NCBI GenBank assembly: GCA_036186865.1
Contig: AP025057.1
Location: 27,860,087-27,924,086 of the forward strand
Origin: Eustoma russellianum
Lineage: Eukaryota; Streptophyta; Magnoliopsida; Gentianales; Gentianaceae
Length of the DNA stretch: 64,000 nt
Direction of reading: 5' to 3'
This document shows positions 25,401 to 37,065 of this stretch, in pieces. The notes below the pieces were generated by a model that was given only the letters and a program-made list of their open reading frames with translations, made no database searches and had not been told where the DNA came from. How positions within the stretch are numbered: the stretch's first letter is position 1; every line of letters begins with the position of its first letter. The translations under genes were made by a program, and so were the position numbers.

Positions 25401-26115
25401 CAGAGACCTATCGTTGGGGCCAAAAAAAAGTATAATTTGTTATCCTATGTTGTTCATAAATGGATATAATTTCCATACTATTGCACATGGGGAAGGAAAG
25501 AGCACCATGAACTCTGGTGTATGTATCAAAGGAAGTTGTTCGGATGATTCATCAAATGATTTTTATGGATTACTCGAAGAAATACTAGTAGAGTATCCGG
25601 GATTGCCAATGAAACAATGTTTTCTTTTCAAATGTAAATGGTTTGATCCACGTAAACCACATGAAACAAGGATTCATCTTGACTATAACATTATTGAGTT
25701 AAACCATAGAAGAGAATTTAACAAGTATGAACCATTTGCTTTGGCACAACAAGCAACTCAAGTTTACTTTACTCCTTGTCCGAAGAGAAAGATAGATAAT
25801 TGGTGGACTGTATTTCCTGTAAAATCTCGAGAGACTATACACTTGTCATCACTTTTAGTAGATCTTCAAACAGAATAGGTGGAAGAAAACATTCGAGTTG
25901 TAACACACGAAGATGAGGGACCGCTTGTTGACCCTGTTGGAGCATACGTTGACATTGATCCAAATGAGCTGGTCATGGAAGAACAGGAGACTGAGGATAA
26001 AGCAGATTTGGATGATATAGAAACAGATGATAATATTGAGGAAGAAGAGGATATTGCAGATGAAACATTCAGCACGTCCGAAAATGAAGACATGTCTTCA
26101 GATGAAGATTCGTAG
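22445..26115 (+). pseudogene. TNP2-type CACTA transposase, disrupted
   Basis: Exon 1 (22445 to about 22733) encodes the Transpos_assoc domain: MYNRMLPGKI, IRCPCADCKN, HLYRKGFVPNYYTW. The frame then shifts, and 22734-24688 encodes Transposase_21 (AAGPSF, DAQKFYDML, LCTDGFSPFG, GWSTAGKLACPYCM) and DUF4218 (HNLDVMHITKN, GMKSHDCHV, VHLPYEARVGGPVQYRWMYPFER). Exons 24770-25087 and 25160-25259 join in phase by GT-AG. Exon 25369-26115 encodes DUF4216 (NSGVCIKG, VEYPGLPMKQC, FALAQQATQVYF) and a Glu/Asp-rich tail. An in-frame TAG at 25876-25878 cuts off the tail. The enzyme would bind the CACTA ends and excise the element. Confidence 0.88.
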
Positions 26116-26544
26116 TTTCATGTTGGGCATTTTGAATAACATATTTATTTTGTTATAATTATAATTGTCATTGAGTTATTTTATATTTTATTGTATACTA
26201 ATATAAATTATTTGTTTTTTTCGGACCTCTTTGTACATTACGTAGAATTCACATTTGAAAAGGGCACATGAAAATGAAAATGAATTCATTGTGTCAAATC
26301 GATGGTACACTGATGTAATCAGAAATTTGAAAACATTTGTGATTATTTGAAAACTTGATGCAATCAGAAAGTTCACTTTGTATACTAATATGTTGATCCA
26401 CGTAGAATTCACATTTGAAAACAGAAAGTTCACTTTGTATACTAATATAAATTATTTGGTTTTCCATCCAAAAATAATTCAAAGGCGCCAAATTAATGAT
26501 ATTCGGCGCCAAAATGAAATTTTCCACCACCATTCCAAATATGA
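26116..26544 (+). repeat. CACTA 3' region with internal direct repeats
   Basis: Two phrases recur: ACGTAGAATTCACATTTGAA at about 26239 and 26400, and AGAAAGTTCACTTTGTATAC at about 26364 and 26423. A GGCGCC pair around 26484-26506 makes a small inverted repeat. No CACTA terminus is present. Confidence 0.65.
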
Positions 26545-26767
26545 GATAAAACCACGTAGCACATAAATATAAGATAAAGCCACATAACACATAACTATAA
26601 GATAACAGGCATAAGATAAAGTAAATGCGGTAAGTAAAGCACTCCACATAAAATGCGCAAGTACGTGATGCATGCTCAACAAACGTGTCACACGCAACGA
26701 GGATCATGTCATGCAATATGCCCCTAGACCTATATGCAATGCATGATCCCGGGATTGACTGGATGCA

Positions 26768-26945
26768 TGTAGTCCGTACACTACAATCCACCCTTACGGA
26801 TGCTCGTGGCCCGCACACCACGATCCACCCCAACCAATGCCCGTGGTCCGTACACCACGATCCACCATAACCGATGCCCATGGCCCGTACACCATGATCC
26901 ACCATAACCGAATACTCATGGCCCGTACACCATGGTCCACTCCAC
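26768..26945. repeat. Minisatellite in gypsy LTR, about 36-bp unit
   Basis: About five variants of a unit containing GGCCCGTACACCATGATCCACC follow one another. A related pair, GGGGCCCGTACGCCCATCCT, recurs at about 27023 and 27078. Open frames that cross it are repeat artefacts. Confidence 0.8.
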
Positions 26946-29121
26946 TCGAGCGTCTGAGACCCGTATATCTCAACCCACTCCAAATGCAAATGCACGTGCC
27001 ATGAATGCAACAACAAAAGTCGACTGGGGCCCGTACGCCCATCCTCACCAACTCCGGCACTCAATATTTAGTCGCCTGGGGCCCGTACGCCCATCCTCAC
27101 CATCTCCGTCACTCAATATTTAGTTTAGTAAATTTTACGAACATTGAAAAGTTGTCATTTATCATCACTTTTATTTTTCCTTAGCTTGTATAAATTTTCT
27201 AGAATTTTCTATTAAATTTTCCTTATTTAATTCCATTTATTACTAATTATTTTAATTACTTATATTTACCAAAATTCAGAAATTAAGTGGGAATAATTTA
27301 ATTTTAACCTTTTATATTTTCTGTAATTTATTTAGAATTTTTTGATAAATAAATATATTTTTCAGGAATTTTAAACTAATTTTTAATTAATTATTTATCA
27401 TTTATTCATTTCAGAAATTAATTATCAATTTTTTTTAAATTTTCCGGTTTGGGCCGGCCTGCTGGCCTGGTCCGGTCCGCTGGCCATTCGGTCCGGTCCG
27501 GCAGCCAGGCCGGTCCAACAACATTTTCCCCTTTATTTTTATTTTTTATATTAAATTATATTTCCTTCTAACCTTCATAAAATCTTCGTTTTAACTCCGA
27601 TTGATCTCAAACTAGTTGCGTTGGACTCATTATAACGAGGCGCAACTTTTGGATATGGACACGTCATCCCATGTCCGGACACGCCGTTAGGGGCCACGCG
27701 TGGGCCCCACGTGCCACCCCTTGAAACGCGTCCGTCAGACCTGTTTTTTTCGACTTTTAACCCAATCCCAACCTATTCCGGGCTAGATGAACTTATTCTA
27801 AGGCCAAAACGTAATTTTAAAGAACACTAAGTATGAAAATATTCAACCTTTTGATTTCATTCAAGGATGTTTCCAATCCGAATCACAATTACCATCAATT
27901 TCAATACACACGCACATATACATACAGCCATAAACAACACATCTCATGCTTTCACATATAAAACAAAACAAAATTCACATCTTAAACAAATAAAAACAAC
28001 GAATCACATTAATATATCATTAAAGCATGCATGAATCATACCCGTTTGAGGGGGAAGAGGCACCTACCTTTTTTGATGAGTTAACTTCCTACGAGGAATT
28101 TTTTTTCCTTCTCAAACCCTTCTTTTCTTCCTAAGAACCTTAGATGATTATTTGTGAAAGGACGAAAGACCAAAGCTTTTGGCCTAAATGGCCTTAATGA
28201 TGGCAACGGCTGGAGGGGTGCTTTGCACCTCTCCCTCTCTATATTTTTTTTTCCGTTACCTGATGAGCCAAAGGAAGTATATGGTTATGTTTAAATTTTT
28301 GTGTGTTATCTTTAGATTTATAGAAAAGGTTTAGGATAATTAGTTAGGTATTTTCCTTCCTAGTAAACTTAGGATATACACACAACTGTTTCAATGAGCT
28401 CACTACATAACTAATACAACAAAACGGTAATAAACATCATAGTATATAACGACAACAAACAATACAATTACAAAGAATACAATAACAAATATCTTCCATA
28501 CATTACAAAAATAGGCATACAATTACAAGCTTTAAAAACAAATTAACAACGTACACTTTTGTAGTAAAGCATACTAATTATGAAGTAGGGACGGCATAGT
28601 ATTGCATGACGTCATAGTAATAGATTAAAGTGTACATAACTTAATAATCTGACGTATATATTAAATTAAAGGAGTTTAAAAAAATGTGTATTATCATACT
28701 TGAACACCCAAATAAATCATATATGTATATTACAGTAAAATCTATGCATTTATGCGTTTTTCTTGAAATAATATTTATGTGATATTTATATAACAATAAG
28801 ACAAGTTAGTATGAAGATATAGAGCACAAAAAATTTTTATTATTAACGACTAACTTAAGTACAAAAAAAAGATCACGATAAACAAGACTAAAAATAAACG
28901 CGCTTAGCGTGCGTACCGCTTAAAACTCAACTAACAAACAACATAAACATAACACTCGTGACCAATTACAAGTAACGCTTGTGAAATTCATGAGCTACAT
29001 ATGATACATAAGTCATACATGCTGGTACACAACATACTATATGTCTATACCGAACGTGTTCAACAACTTAATCATTAAAACGACAAAAAAAACTCGTGTA
29101 TGCCGATGTATATAATAGATG
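26946..29121. other. LTR remainder and AT-rich intergenic DNA
   Basis: No gene. A GC-rich stretch at 27445-27515 is built from GGCC/CCGGTCCGG phrases, and GGACACGT-type phrases follow near 27655-27700. The stretch 28050-28260 with pyrimidine tracts resembles an LTR leader region. From 28300 onward the sequence is AT-rich and featureless to me. Confidence 0.5.
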
Positions 29122-29440
29122 GAGCTACATTTGAGTATTGCATTTCATCCCCAGACCGATGAACAGTTAGAAGATACAGACACTGGAGGACATATTGGAA
29201 GGCTTGCGTCATCGACTTCAAAGGGAATTGGGATGGTATGATCAGATTGATTTTGAGTCATCGACTTCAAAGGGAACTAGGATGGTATGATCGAATTGAT
29301 TGAGTTCTCCTATAACAACAGCTATCATAGCACCATCGGCATGGTGCCGTTTGAGGCGCTCAATGGGCGTAAATGTAGATCCCCAATCCAGTAGGACGAA
29401 GTTGGAGAGCGTACTACTAACGGTATAGAGCTGGTCGAGC
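29122..29440 (+). pseudogene. Ty3/gypsy integrase fragment
   Basis: Split over frames it reads IAFHPQTDEQ, then ACVIDFKGNWD, and after an internal repeat EFSYNNSYHSTIG, VPFEALNGRKCRSPI and DEVGER, the conserved C-terminal part of gypsy integrases. Stops and frame changes break it. A block of about 49 bp (29209-29257 and 29258-29306) is tandemly repeated, duplicating the DFKGN region. It lies on the opposite strand to the LTR at 20204, so it belongs to another element. Confidence 0.85.
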
Positions 29441-29997
29441 AACACATAAATTACACTCCTCCATAATCTTATGTCAACATTAAGCTATAATCTCATCCTC
29501 AAAAGTTGTTTCTTTTCTAATTTGTATCATATTTATAGTTTTTTTATTATTAAGACTATAATATTTTTTTGAAATTTTCCACTCAAATGCCACTTGTCCA
29601 ATCAGACTAATAAAACCTGACATAACCACATGCCATTCTTTGGGTCCATGGTCTTTGTCTCAACTGGCAGCATTAATTTTTTATTTTAAATTTAATTTAT
29701 TTTTATGTTCTACTTTTCTCAGTTGTTTAGATTTAGCCATGGTAGGCAAGCATGTGTGTTTAAATGTCCATGATTACTCATTGCATCTTATATTATATCA
29801 ACCTGGACATAAATATTGCCGTACATAAATCATGCTGTCACATACAGCAGCCTCATGTTTGGTTTGCTGGAATTTGCTTGCTCCATTCATATCAATTATT
29901 GTGCGCCTTTCATTAACGGGGTCGACCTCATATGCATGTCATTCCACTCATTTTTTGGGTGCAATAAGAACCACTTGTTCACTAGCTATGTTTCTTT
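29441..29997. other. Intergenic, no gene seen
   Basis: AT-rich. Short open frames at 29640-29828 and 29816-30034 have no recognisable features, and the second runs into the SINE. Confidence 0.5.
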
Positions 29998-30259
29998 TGG
30001 GGTAAAAGATCATTCTCTGACCATGAGGACCTAACTGTCCTAACTCCAAGGAGCATTGTGGAGGATGTAAATCAAAAACTCAGCGGTCTTTTAGATTGGA
30101 TGAAAACTTACACAGTAACACACATAAGGTGTCTCCTGCAAACCAGGACTTCCGCCTAGCAACAGTGGAACACCCATATTGTGCGTATCCTTGGAATCAA
30201 ACTCTTAACCTCCTAGAACAAATTTCAACCCGAATACTAATTGAGCTATACCTTGGGAG
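29998..30259 (-). mobile_element. tRNA-derived SINE (family S1) with 15-bp TSD
   Basis: On the minus strand a box A-like TATAGCTCAATTAG and box B-like GAGTTTGATTCC lie near the 5' end, as in tRNA-derived SINEs. The body shares phrases with 54285 and 55683: TTCCACTGTTGCTAGGC, CCTGGTTTGC, GATTTACATCCTCCAC and a GGTCAGAGAATGATCT tail. The 15-bp direct repeat TAGCTATGTTTCTTT flanks it at 29983-29997 and 30260-30274. It is a non-coding parasite of LINE machinery. Confidence 0.8.
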
Positions 30260-30274
30260 TAGCTATGTTTCTTT

Positions 30275-31367
30275 AGTTAGTCAAGAGTTGCAAAAGAAGC
30301 TACTGCTTACCATAAGTCAAAGTATGTAATAGATGTTACATTGATAAATATAGAGATAAGATTTGATATGGATGAAACAAATTTATCAAATAATTATAAC
30401 ATGAGTATGACCATTGTCACCGTCATTTTTCTTTCTTTTGCTTTTCCACTAATTTTACATGGTAATTTTGGAATTCTAATGCAAAAATTGTGGAAATATA
30501 AAAACAGATGATGGCAAAAGCATTATTTTGATAATTCATAAATGGTTTTGATGCGCGTCTTTGGTTAAGATTGGTTTCAATTTGCAATCATGAATAGAGT
30601 ATGCTGTTTCTATAAGAGGAGATGATCAATACCGGTAACAAATAAGTCGTGTTTGGATAGATAAATTTGAAAATATCAATTTGAACTTGGCTCATTTATT
30701 TGACGACTTGATATTTCTAGACCCGAAACATGAATATGTCATATTCGCATGTCATTCTAATGGTTGCTCTCGCAATGCAAAATTTTCAAAATATTTCAGT
30801 TTGGCTAGTCGTGATTGTGTTGATAACACTTGTTGGAACAGGTTGTCGCGTCATGTTCGGTTCACGTCGACGAGTCATATTCATCTTTATATTTTTTAAA
30901 TAAGTTATTCTTCTCATGAGCAGCCGTATCAGTGCGTCAACTAACGACTCATGATTCGTCGATCAGTTTTAGGTTTGTCTGATCCAGACCCGAATCCCTT
31001 AATGACAAACCTAAACCACGAGGAATACGTTTTGTGCATGTCAAGCATTGTCGGATCTAATCATCATCGGTAATAGGGTTGAGTCAGGAAGAAACGTCTA
31101 ATGTTTAAGTTGACATGTGAGATACATATATTAGTGAGTACTGGCTAAAGAGCATTTGGTTTATGTGCAGAAATCAAAACTGGAATTGGAATCATAAGCC
31201 AAATTATAGCCACCGGAATTGGTACGGATTTGACGGGTAAACCTATAATTATTTCGTATAGAAGTTGAAACGAATAATAATCATTTATTGATTATGCAGA
31301 TTGAATCAAAATAATATGTAATGGTCACGGATAGTACGAACGATTTCCAAATATTTTTCTTTCATAC
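30275..31367. other. Intergenic, no gene seen
   Basis: AT-rich single-copy-like DNA with no domain-bearing frame. It ends at the LINE target-site duplication. Confidence 0.5.
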
Positions 31368-31555
31368 CTATAAGACTATTTTATTTTTTTGGTTAAAATG
31401 CAAATAATATTAACCAAGAATCAAAGCATCATGAGGAAGATGCAACCCGTACAATCCATCCAACACCTACTACAACAACTAGAACTAGTCTAGCTACACA
31501 CCAACCGGATGCAAGGTGTTCAAAACTCTAAACAAATGAGTATGGATTCTATGAG

Positions 31556-32500
31556 TTACATCCTTGGCAACCATAATGGTGCCATCAAAAATAAATTTGT
31601 TCCTAGCAACCCAAATAAAGTAAACAGTCGCAGTGATGGAGATCTTGATTGCCTTGGACGTGAAAGTATTCCTTCGAAGACGCCATTTTCCCAGGCAAGA
31701 ATCCTTGGCAAAGAAAGTAAAGAAGACGGCAGCCTAAAAAATTCAGCAATTCCCATCCAAATAGTCCGGGAAGCAGGGCATTTGAAAAACAAATGCCTGA
31801 CTGATTCCTGCCCATCACAAAACAGGCAGGAAGTGGAACTCAAAAAAGGCAAATTATCCTTGGTACCCAACCTCTTAGACGCAGCAAGCCAAAGAATAAA
31901 GGAGTGTTTAGGAGTAATGGCCAAATCCCAGACCAATTTATGCCAAGAAATGGGACTTGCAGAATACCTGAAATAAGAATATGCAGCATTGGACATGAAA
32001 CGATCCAAAGACACCCAGCTTGCCAACATTCCTTGAGCTTGACTAATACCTCCTTCTTTTTCCACCAACTCATCCCTAATGCGCAGCAAAACTTTAAGGA
32101 GGGGAGAGTGCTTTTGTTGAATGGGAAATGTCCATAACTGATGATCAAGTTTATATCGGGCATTAATCTATTTAACCCACATGAGATCCTTCTTTTGATG
32201 CAAATCTCAAAGATTTTTAACCAACAACGCTCTATTCCACGCTTTAGATTGCATGATCCCCAAGCCTCCTTCATTTTTTGGAAGGCAAACTTGTTTCCAT
32301 GACACCTTAGACTGCTTATTCCCAGAGCTGGTACATCCCCATAAAAAGTGGATGCATATACGATTAACTTGATCCATAACCGAAACAGGAATTGGTAAAG
32401 CACTGAACCAAAAACTGTTAATACCTTGGAGCACAGATTTGATTAAGACGACTTTGCCCGCATATGAAAGATGAGAATTCTTCCAATAGTTGACCTTCCG
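31556..32500 (-). pseudogene. LINE ORF2 C-terminal part with zf-RVT
   Basis: Successive frames read LPIPVSVMDQVNRIC..FLWG, KNEGGLGIMQSKAWNRALL and later SPISWHKLVWDLAITPKHSFILWLA, then CLFCDGQESVRHLFFKCPAS, the zinc-finger region (zf-RVT) found after the RT of plant L1 elements. Three or more frame changes separate the pieces. No RNase H domain was seen. Confidence 0.8.
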
Positions 32501-32536
32501 GACCAGTTTGCTAAGAAAAGTAGAGTACTGGGCAAC

Positions 32537-33220
32537 CTATAGCTTATGTCCAGCCATAGGTATGCCAGGATACCGAAATGGAAAAGTCCCCAGTTTGATG
32601 AATGGGAAAGAAAGGCCAGAATCAAACAAATTACCACAGCCAGCCGAATATAAATTGGACTTGGCATGATTGATGTAAAGACCTGAAATACTGTTGAAAT
32701 CATTGAGCTTATCCAGCAATTTTTTTACTGAGACAACATCTCCCCTGCAGAACAGCATCAAATCATCGGCAAAGCTGATATGAGTGATATTCTGACCAAT
32801 GCACATTGGATGATGGTTGAAATCAGGATCCAAGTGTAACTGATTTAGAGATCTTGAAAGATATTCCATAGCAATGACAAAAAGAAAAGGAGATAAAGAG
32901 CATCCTTGCCTAAGGCCACGCTTCCCATAAATAAAGCCCGCTGGAGATCCATTGATGGAAATAGAGTAAGAGGTGGTAGTAACGCACTGCATAATCCAAC
33001 CAATGAAAACAGCAGGAAATTTTAACGCAATTAGCATAGATTGAATGAAGTCCCAACTAATAGAATCGAAAGCCTTATGAATGTCAACTTGAAGCATAAC
33101 GCGAGGAGAAATATTTGATCTATTGTAATCCTTGATAAGTTCTTGCACCAAAAACACATTGTGAAGCATTGAACTTCCTTTAAGAAAACCCGCTTGAGAA
33201 GGGTCCATAAAGTCAGACAT
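32537..33220 (-). pseudogene. LINE ORF2 reverse transcriptase, palm region
   Basis: 227-codon frame with non-LTR RT blocks: PSQAGFLKGSSMLHN, VDIHKAFDSISWDF, GLRQGCSLSPFLFVI and catalytic ISFADDLMLF. It primes reverse transcription at nicked target DNA in intact LINEs. A one-step frame change near 33213-33220 separates it from the endonuclease and first RT blocks upstream. Confidence 0.88.
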
Positions 33221-35504
33221 AACAGCAGCTAATCTTCTGGACAGGATTTTTTGAGATGATTTTGTAAATCACATTACAGCAACTAATAGGTCGATAATCT
33301 TGAACCTTAGATGCATCATTGGATTTAGGAATCAAGGCAATATTGGAATGATTAACCTGCTTAAGCAACTTGTCATGCCTAAAGAATTCGTGTAATGCCT
33401 TAAGTACATCATTCCCCACAACGTCCCAGGCTTTAATAAAGAAATGAGAATTATAACTATCCGACCCAGGAGCCTTATCTTTTGGAATAGAGAAGAGACA
33501 AGATGACAATACAGGAGCAATGAGAGATGAAGCACTTGCATCAGCCAATGTAGGACCAAAAGAAACAACAGCTTGAGAAATTGGAGAAGCCAGGTGAGCT
33601 GAGCCAAGCAAGTCAGAGAAGAATCGAACAAATTGCTCTCTGACCTGCTCAATTGAGGTGGAAAAGGTACCATCAGAGAGCTGGATGTTAGTGATGCACC
33701 TTTTAGCGATATTCCTCTTGATCAAAGAATGATAAAACTTCGAATTTCTATCACAAAGTTTGAGATATGTTCCTTTAGCAAGTTGCGAATAAAACAAACG
33801 TTCAGCATCCATAAGCCTGTAAGCCTTGCTTTTAGCAGCCCTTAAATGAACCTGCCATTCAGAAGAATTCAATGACCCATTACCCTGCTCCTGTAAAGAT
33901 TCCATTTCCAAAATAGCCGCCTCAGCCCTTGATGAAATATGTGAGAAGTTCTTTTTATTGAGAACCTTGAGAGGAGCTTTAAGCCTTTTCAATTTCCTGC
34001 ACAAAGAGAACATAGTCGTTCCACTGATAGGTTCCATCCAAGAATTGGTAACAATTTGGATAAAATTTTCATGCTCAGTCCACATGTTGAAAAATTTGAA
34101 GGATGGAACCCCAGTCACCTGAGATTGTGATTGGATAATACCTGGAGAATGATCAGACAAGCAACCAGAATTAAGGAAAAGTGAGGATGCATTTGGAAAA
34201 TTTTCCAAGAAAGAGGCATTAACCATGACCCTATCAAGTCTAGACTTGATAGGACCATCTTGCCAAGTGTACTTGCAACCAGAATACCCCAACTCTAATA
34301 GATCACATCTCAAAAAACAATCAAGTTGGTCCTGCAAGTGATAATATGTCACCTGCCTACCACCAATTTTCTCACTTTCATTGAGCACACAATTGAAATC
34401 ACCAAGCACCATCCATGCTGAAGTAACCTGAGCATAGTGAGCAATGAGTTCAGCCCAAAGAGGCCTCCTATCAATAACAGAGTTGAAGGCGTATACAGCA
34501 GACAGAAAAACAAGCCTTCTAGAAATCAAACACTTAATCTGGCAAAAAATGGTCTGTGTCGATGTGGAATGCACATTAAGGCTAACAAAGGAAGGATTCC
34601 ATAAGATCAGAATCCTCTTGCCTGGGTGTAATTCAAAGTTATTTACATGATCCCAGTTATTGAATTTTAACAAAAGCTGAGCTAACATTCCAGAGTTTAA
34701 CTTTGTCTCCAACAAAATCAACAGATTAATTTTATGTTTCTGGACAAAAGAAACCAAACCTTTTTGTTTGGTGGGCTTATTACAACCTCTTATATTCCAA
34801 AAGCTTATGATCATGGAAGAAAATGAGAAACAATCCCCCCCTGCAAGATTATCATAATCCTGCCTCCTTCGGTCATGCTGAATTTTTTTATTTTCTCTGG
34901 TTTGTTTCCTGGAAAGCACTTGAACAAACTCACCATCTTCCAGTTCCTTAAGCCTTGAAACATGGTATTGATCATAAACAGATCGAGGAGCATTCCCAGA
35001 CAGAAATGGTGACTCAAAGGCGGCAAGGAAAGCATCCTGGTTACCCTCAACCAACACAGACTGTCCTTGAATGTTCCCAGAGTAGCTCATCTCCTTTTGA
35101 ATTCCTTTGTCAATACTATGGCCATTCTTTTCGTTTGCATCCCCTGCACCAAGGATTTCTTTAAATTGAACAACCTTCTTAGTAGAGAAGGAACCAGATT
35201 TAGCATTGTTCCTTCCTTGCTTCTGAGACTTCCCATCAGACTCATTCTCCAGATGGACAAAGGAAGAATGGCCAATCTGTTTACACTTAGCACAAAAAAG
35301 CGGTAACCTTTCATATTTAACCACTTGTTTAATAATTTTGCCATTTGAAAGATGGATGTCAATACATTTTAGAAGGGGTTTGCTCAGATCCACTTCCACT
35401 AATGCTCTTGCATACCCCCAAACCTCCCTCTTTGTAGTTAGAAGATCTGTCATTAAAGGTTTGCCCAACTGATGACAAATCTTAGATAAAAAACTTCCTT
35501 CCAA
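33213..35504 (-). pseudogene. LINE zinc knuckle, endonuclease and RT start
   Basis: A 763-codon frame. Near the start is the knuckle-like CAKCKQIGHSSFVH, whose last Cys is replaced by His. Then comes an apurinic-type endonuclease: SFWNIRGCN, LLETKL, MVLGDFNCV, SRLDRVMVN and CLSDHSPG. The RT N-terminus follows with DKAPGSDSYN, NIALIPKSN and DYRPISCCNVIYKI. In this element the ORF1-type knuckle and the endonuclease share one frame. The open frame is long, but its N-terminal part is offset from ORF1 near 35453-35504. Confidence 0.88.
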
Positions 35505-36086
35505 AGAGAAACAGGGAGATTGGGAAACTTAATCCATATGGGAACCGTGGAAATTTCATCCATGCTAAAATCAAAGAACATCGGCATCTTCTTAAGAATA
35601 AGAATCCTGCCAAATGCAAAATAAGGTCCCGATGACATAACCTGCTTAAAATCATGATCAGTAAGAAACTTGAAGATGATCCATCCGGATGGATAAAAAT
35701 CAATCTTGTGCTTTACCCTCCAAGATTTGGTGAGAGAGTAAACCGCCGGCTTCCCAGGAAATCTGCCAGTGAAGCACCCAATAAGACACCTCTGAAGGTC
35801 ATCATCTAATTGCAAACTTTCCACATCCAAGAAAACTTCGCCAATACGTTCATCATCCAGCTCCTTGAGTTTCATGCAACCAGCATCGTTTCTGTTAATT
35901 GGAAAAAATGAGTTCCAAGTCTTCAAGAGGGGAGGGGAAGAGAAACTGGCAGGCTTATTATCCTTCCTCAAGTCATTGGACAACCTGCCAACTGAGGTAG
36001 AAGCAGGTAAGAGAGAGGAAGGAGGCGGAGAAACTTTTCCTAAGGATTGAAAAGTCTCCTTCAACATGATAGGATCGGAAACCAAG
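35453..36086 (-). pseudogene. LINE ORF1, downstream part (DUF4283)
   Basis: Continues ORF1 on the far side of the LARD. It shows a DUF4283-like domain: LQRCLIGCFTGRFPG, WRVKHKIDFYPSGWIIFKF and TVPIWIKFPNLPVSLW. When one GTATC copy is discounted the frame matches the ORF1 start at 45036-44551, so ORF1 was open across the site before insertion. It probably encoded the RNA-binding ORF1 protein. The open frame beyond 36091 is read-through into the LTR. Confidence 0.85.
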
Positions 36087-36091
36087 GTATC
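36087..36091. repeat. Left 5-bp target-site duplication of the LARD
   Basis: GTATC lies directly outside the LTR start. The right copy is at 44546-44550. Confidence 0.9.
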
Positions 36092-36575
36092 TGTAGTGCC
36101 CCGTCCCGAACAGCGGAATCCGAACCGGTGCACCCGTCGTAGCTTACTGAGAAGACTATAAGATGTCTCATCTCTCGAATACACATCATCACTGACGTAA
36201 GAGAAATAAATGCGGAAACATGTATCTAACGAATCTCAACCATCGAATTCATATATCAAATGATAATAAAATCTCAAAGGGTGGTCACAGTAAAAACCAA
36301 CTAAAGCCTCAAGTGCATGTAAGATCTGAAATAAATAACAACTGCCTCAACTATCTCTCAGAATGTCTCTATGTATCCCATTCAGCCTACTCGCCATCGT
36401 CTTCTATGAATATCATATCGTAGCTAGGCTCATCTGCAATGACAAAGGTAGTACCCTTAGCAAAAACGTTAGCAAGTAACCCGCTTATAAGACATACGGG
36501 ATCAACACATGGCAAGACATGAGTAGTATATAATTCAAGGGGTAATGGGGCACATGTCTCGTAAACTTTCGAAAG

Positions 36576-36587
36576 CATATATATATG

Positions 36588-36637
<50 letters not shown>

Positions 36638-36640
36638 TAA
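36576..36640. repeat. TA/TG microsatellite in left LARD LTR
   Basis: (TA)n interrupted three times by TG. The matching site in the right LTR (42499-42532) is a shorter pure run. Confidence 0.9.
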
Positions 36641-36831
36641 CTTTAGCAATACAAGAACATAAAGCAGTAACCCTTAACAATTAATAATTAACAATCCTTC
36701 AAGACACATAACAATCATCCCAATTGACTCACATGATGCATGTCAATATATGAACTACACTACACAATCACAAATGCATGAGCAATTTCTTTTCAAAACA
36801 GTGCAATGCATGTCACAATGTCCGGTCTCGT

Positions 36832-37065
36832 AACTTCATACCCTGTAGCGCACCTCGGCTTATATTTCTATCTCGGTTAACGTTACAGACAACTTTATAC
36901 CCTGTAATGCACCTCGGCTTATATTTCCATCCCGATTAACATTACAGACAACTTTATGCCCTGTAACGCACCCTGGCTTATATTTCCATTCCGGTTAACG
37001 TTACAGACACTTTGTGCCCCGTAATGCACCTCAGCTTATATTTCCATCCCAATTAACATTACAGG
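36832..37065. repeat. Four tandem hairpin units in left LARD LTR
   Basis: Four units of about 59 bp with outer arms CTGTAACG/CGTTACAG or CTGTAATG/CATTACAG and inner arms such as TCGG/CCGA, around a constant CTTATATTTCCAT loop. Units 1 and 4 have unpaired changes, so this copy is more decayed than the right-hand one. Confidence 0.85.

Larger units (their letters stand above)
20709..26544 (+). mobile_element. CACTA (En/Spm) transposon, 3' end missing
   Basis: Starts CACTACAGGAAAAC, the CACTA terminal inverted repeat. Subterminal motif arrays (20720-22330), a TNP2-type transposase gene (22445-26115) and a short 3' region follow. The expected ...GTAGTG terminus is not found before the LTR sequence resumes at about 26545, so the right end was lost and no 3-bp TSD can be shown. 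With a broken transposase and one terminus gone, the copy should be immobile. Confidence 0.85.
20204..28250 (-). mobile_element. Gypsy-type LTR split by a CACTA insertion
   Basis: The plus strand starts TGTAGCGCCCCGGTCCCGAG, close to the LARD LTR edge (TGTAGCGCCCCGTCTCGG), followed by the shared GGTGCACCCG phrase. By comparison this is the sense-strand 3' end of a minus-oriented LTR. There is no primer-binding site to its left, so 20204 is probably an outer edge. The minisatellite ATAAAACCACATAGCACATAA at 20640-20708 resumes at about 26545, showing that 20709-26544 is inserted within it. The LTR continues through the 26768 minisatellite to at least about 28100; I could not find its other end, so 28250 is a guess. 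Confidence 0.6.

Noticed and set aside
26294..27064. 256-codon minus-strand open frame
   Set aside because: It crosses the CACTA/LTR junction and the minisatellite. Its Trp/Gly-rich repeats reflect the repeat unit, not a gene.
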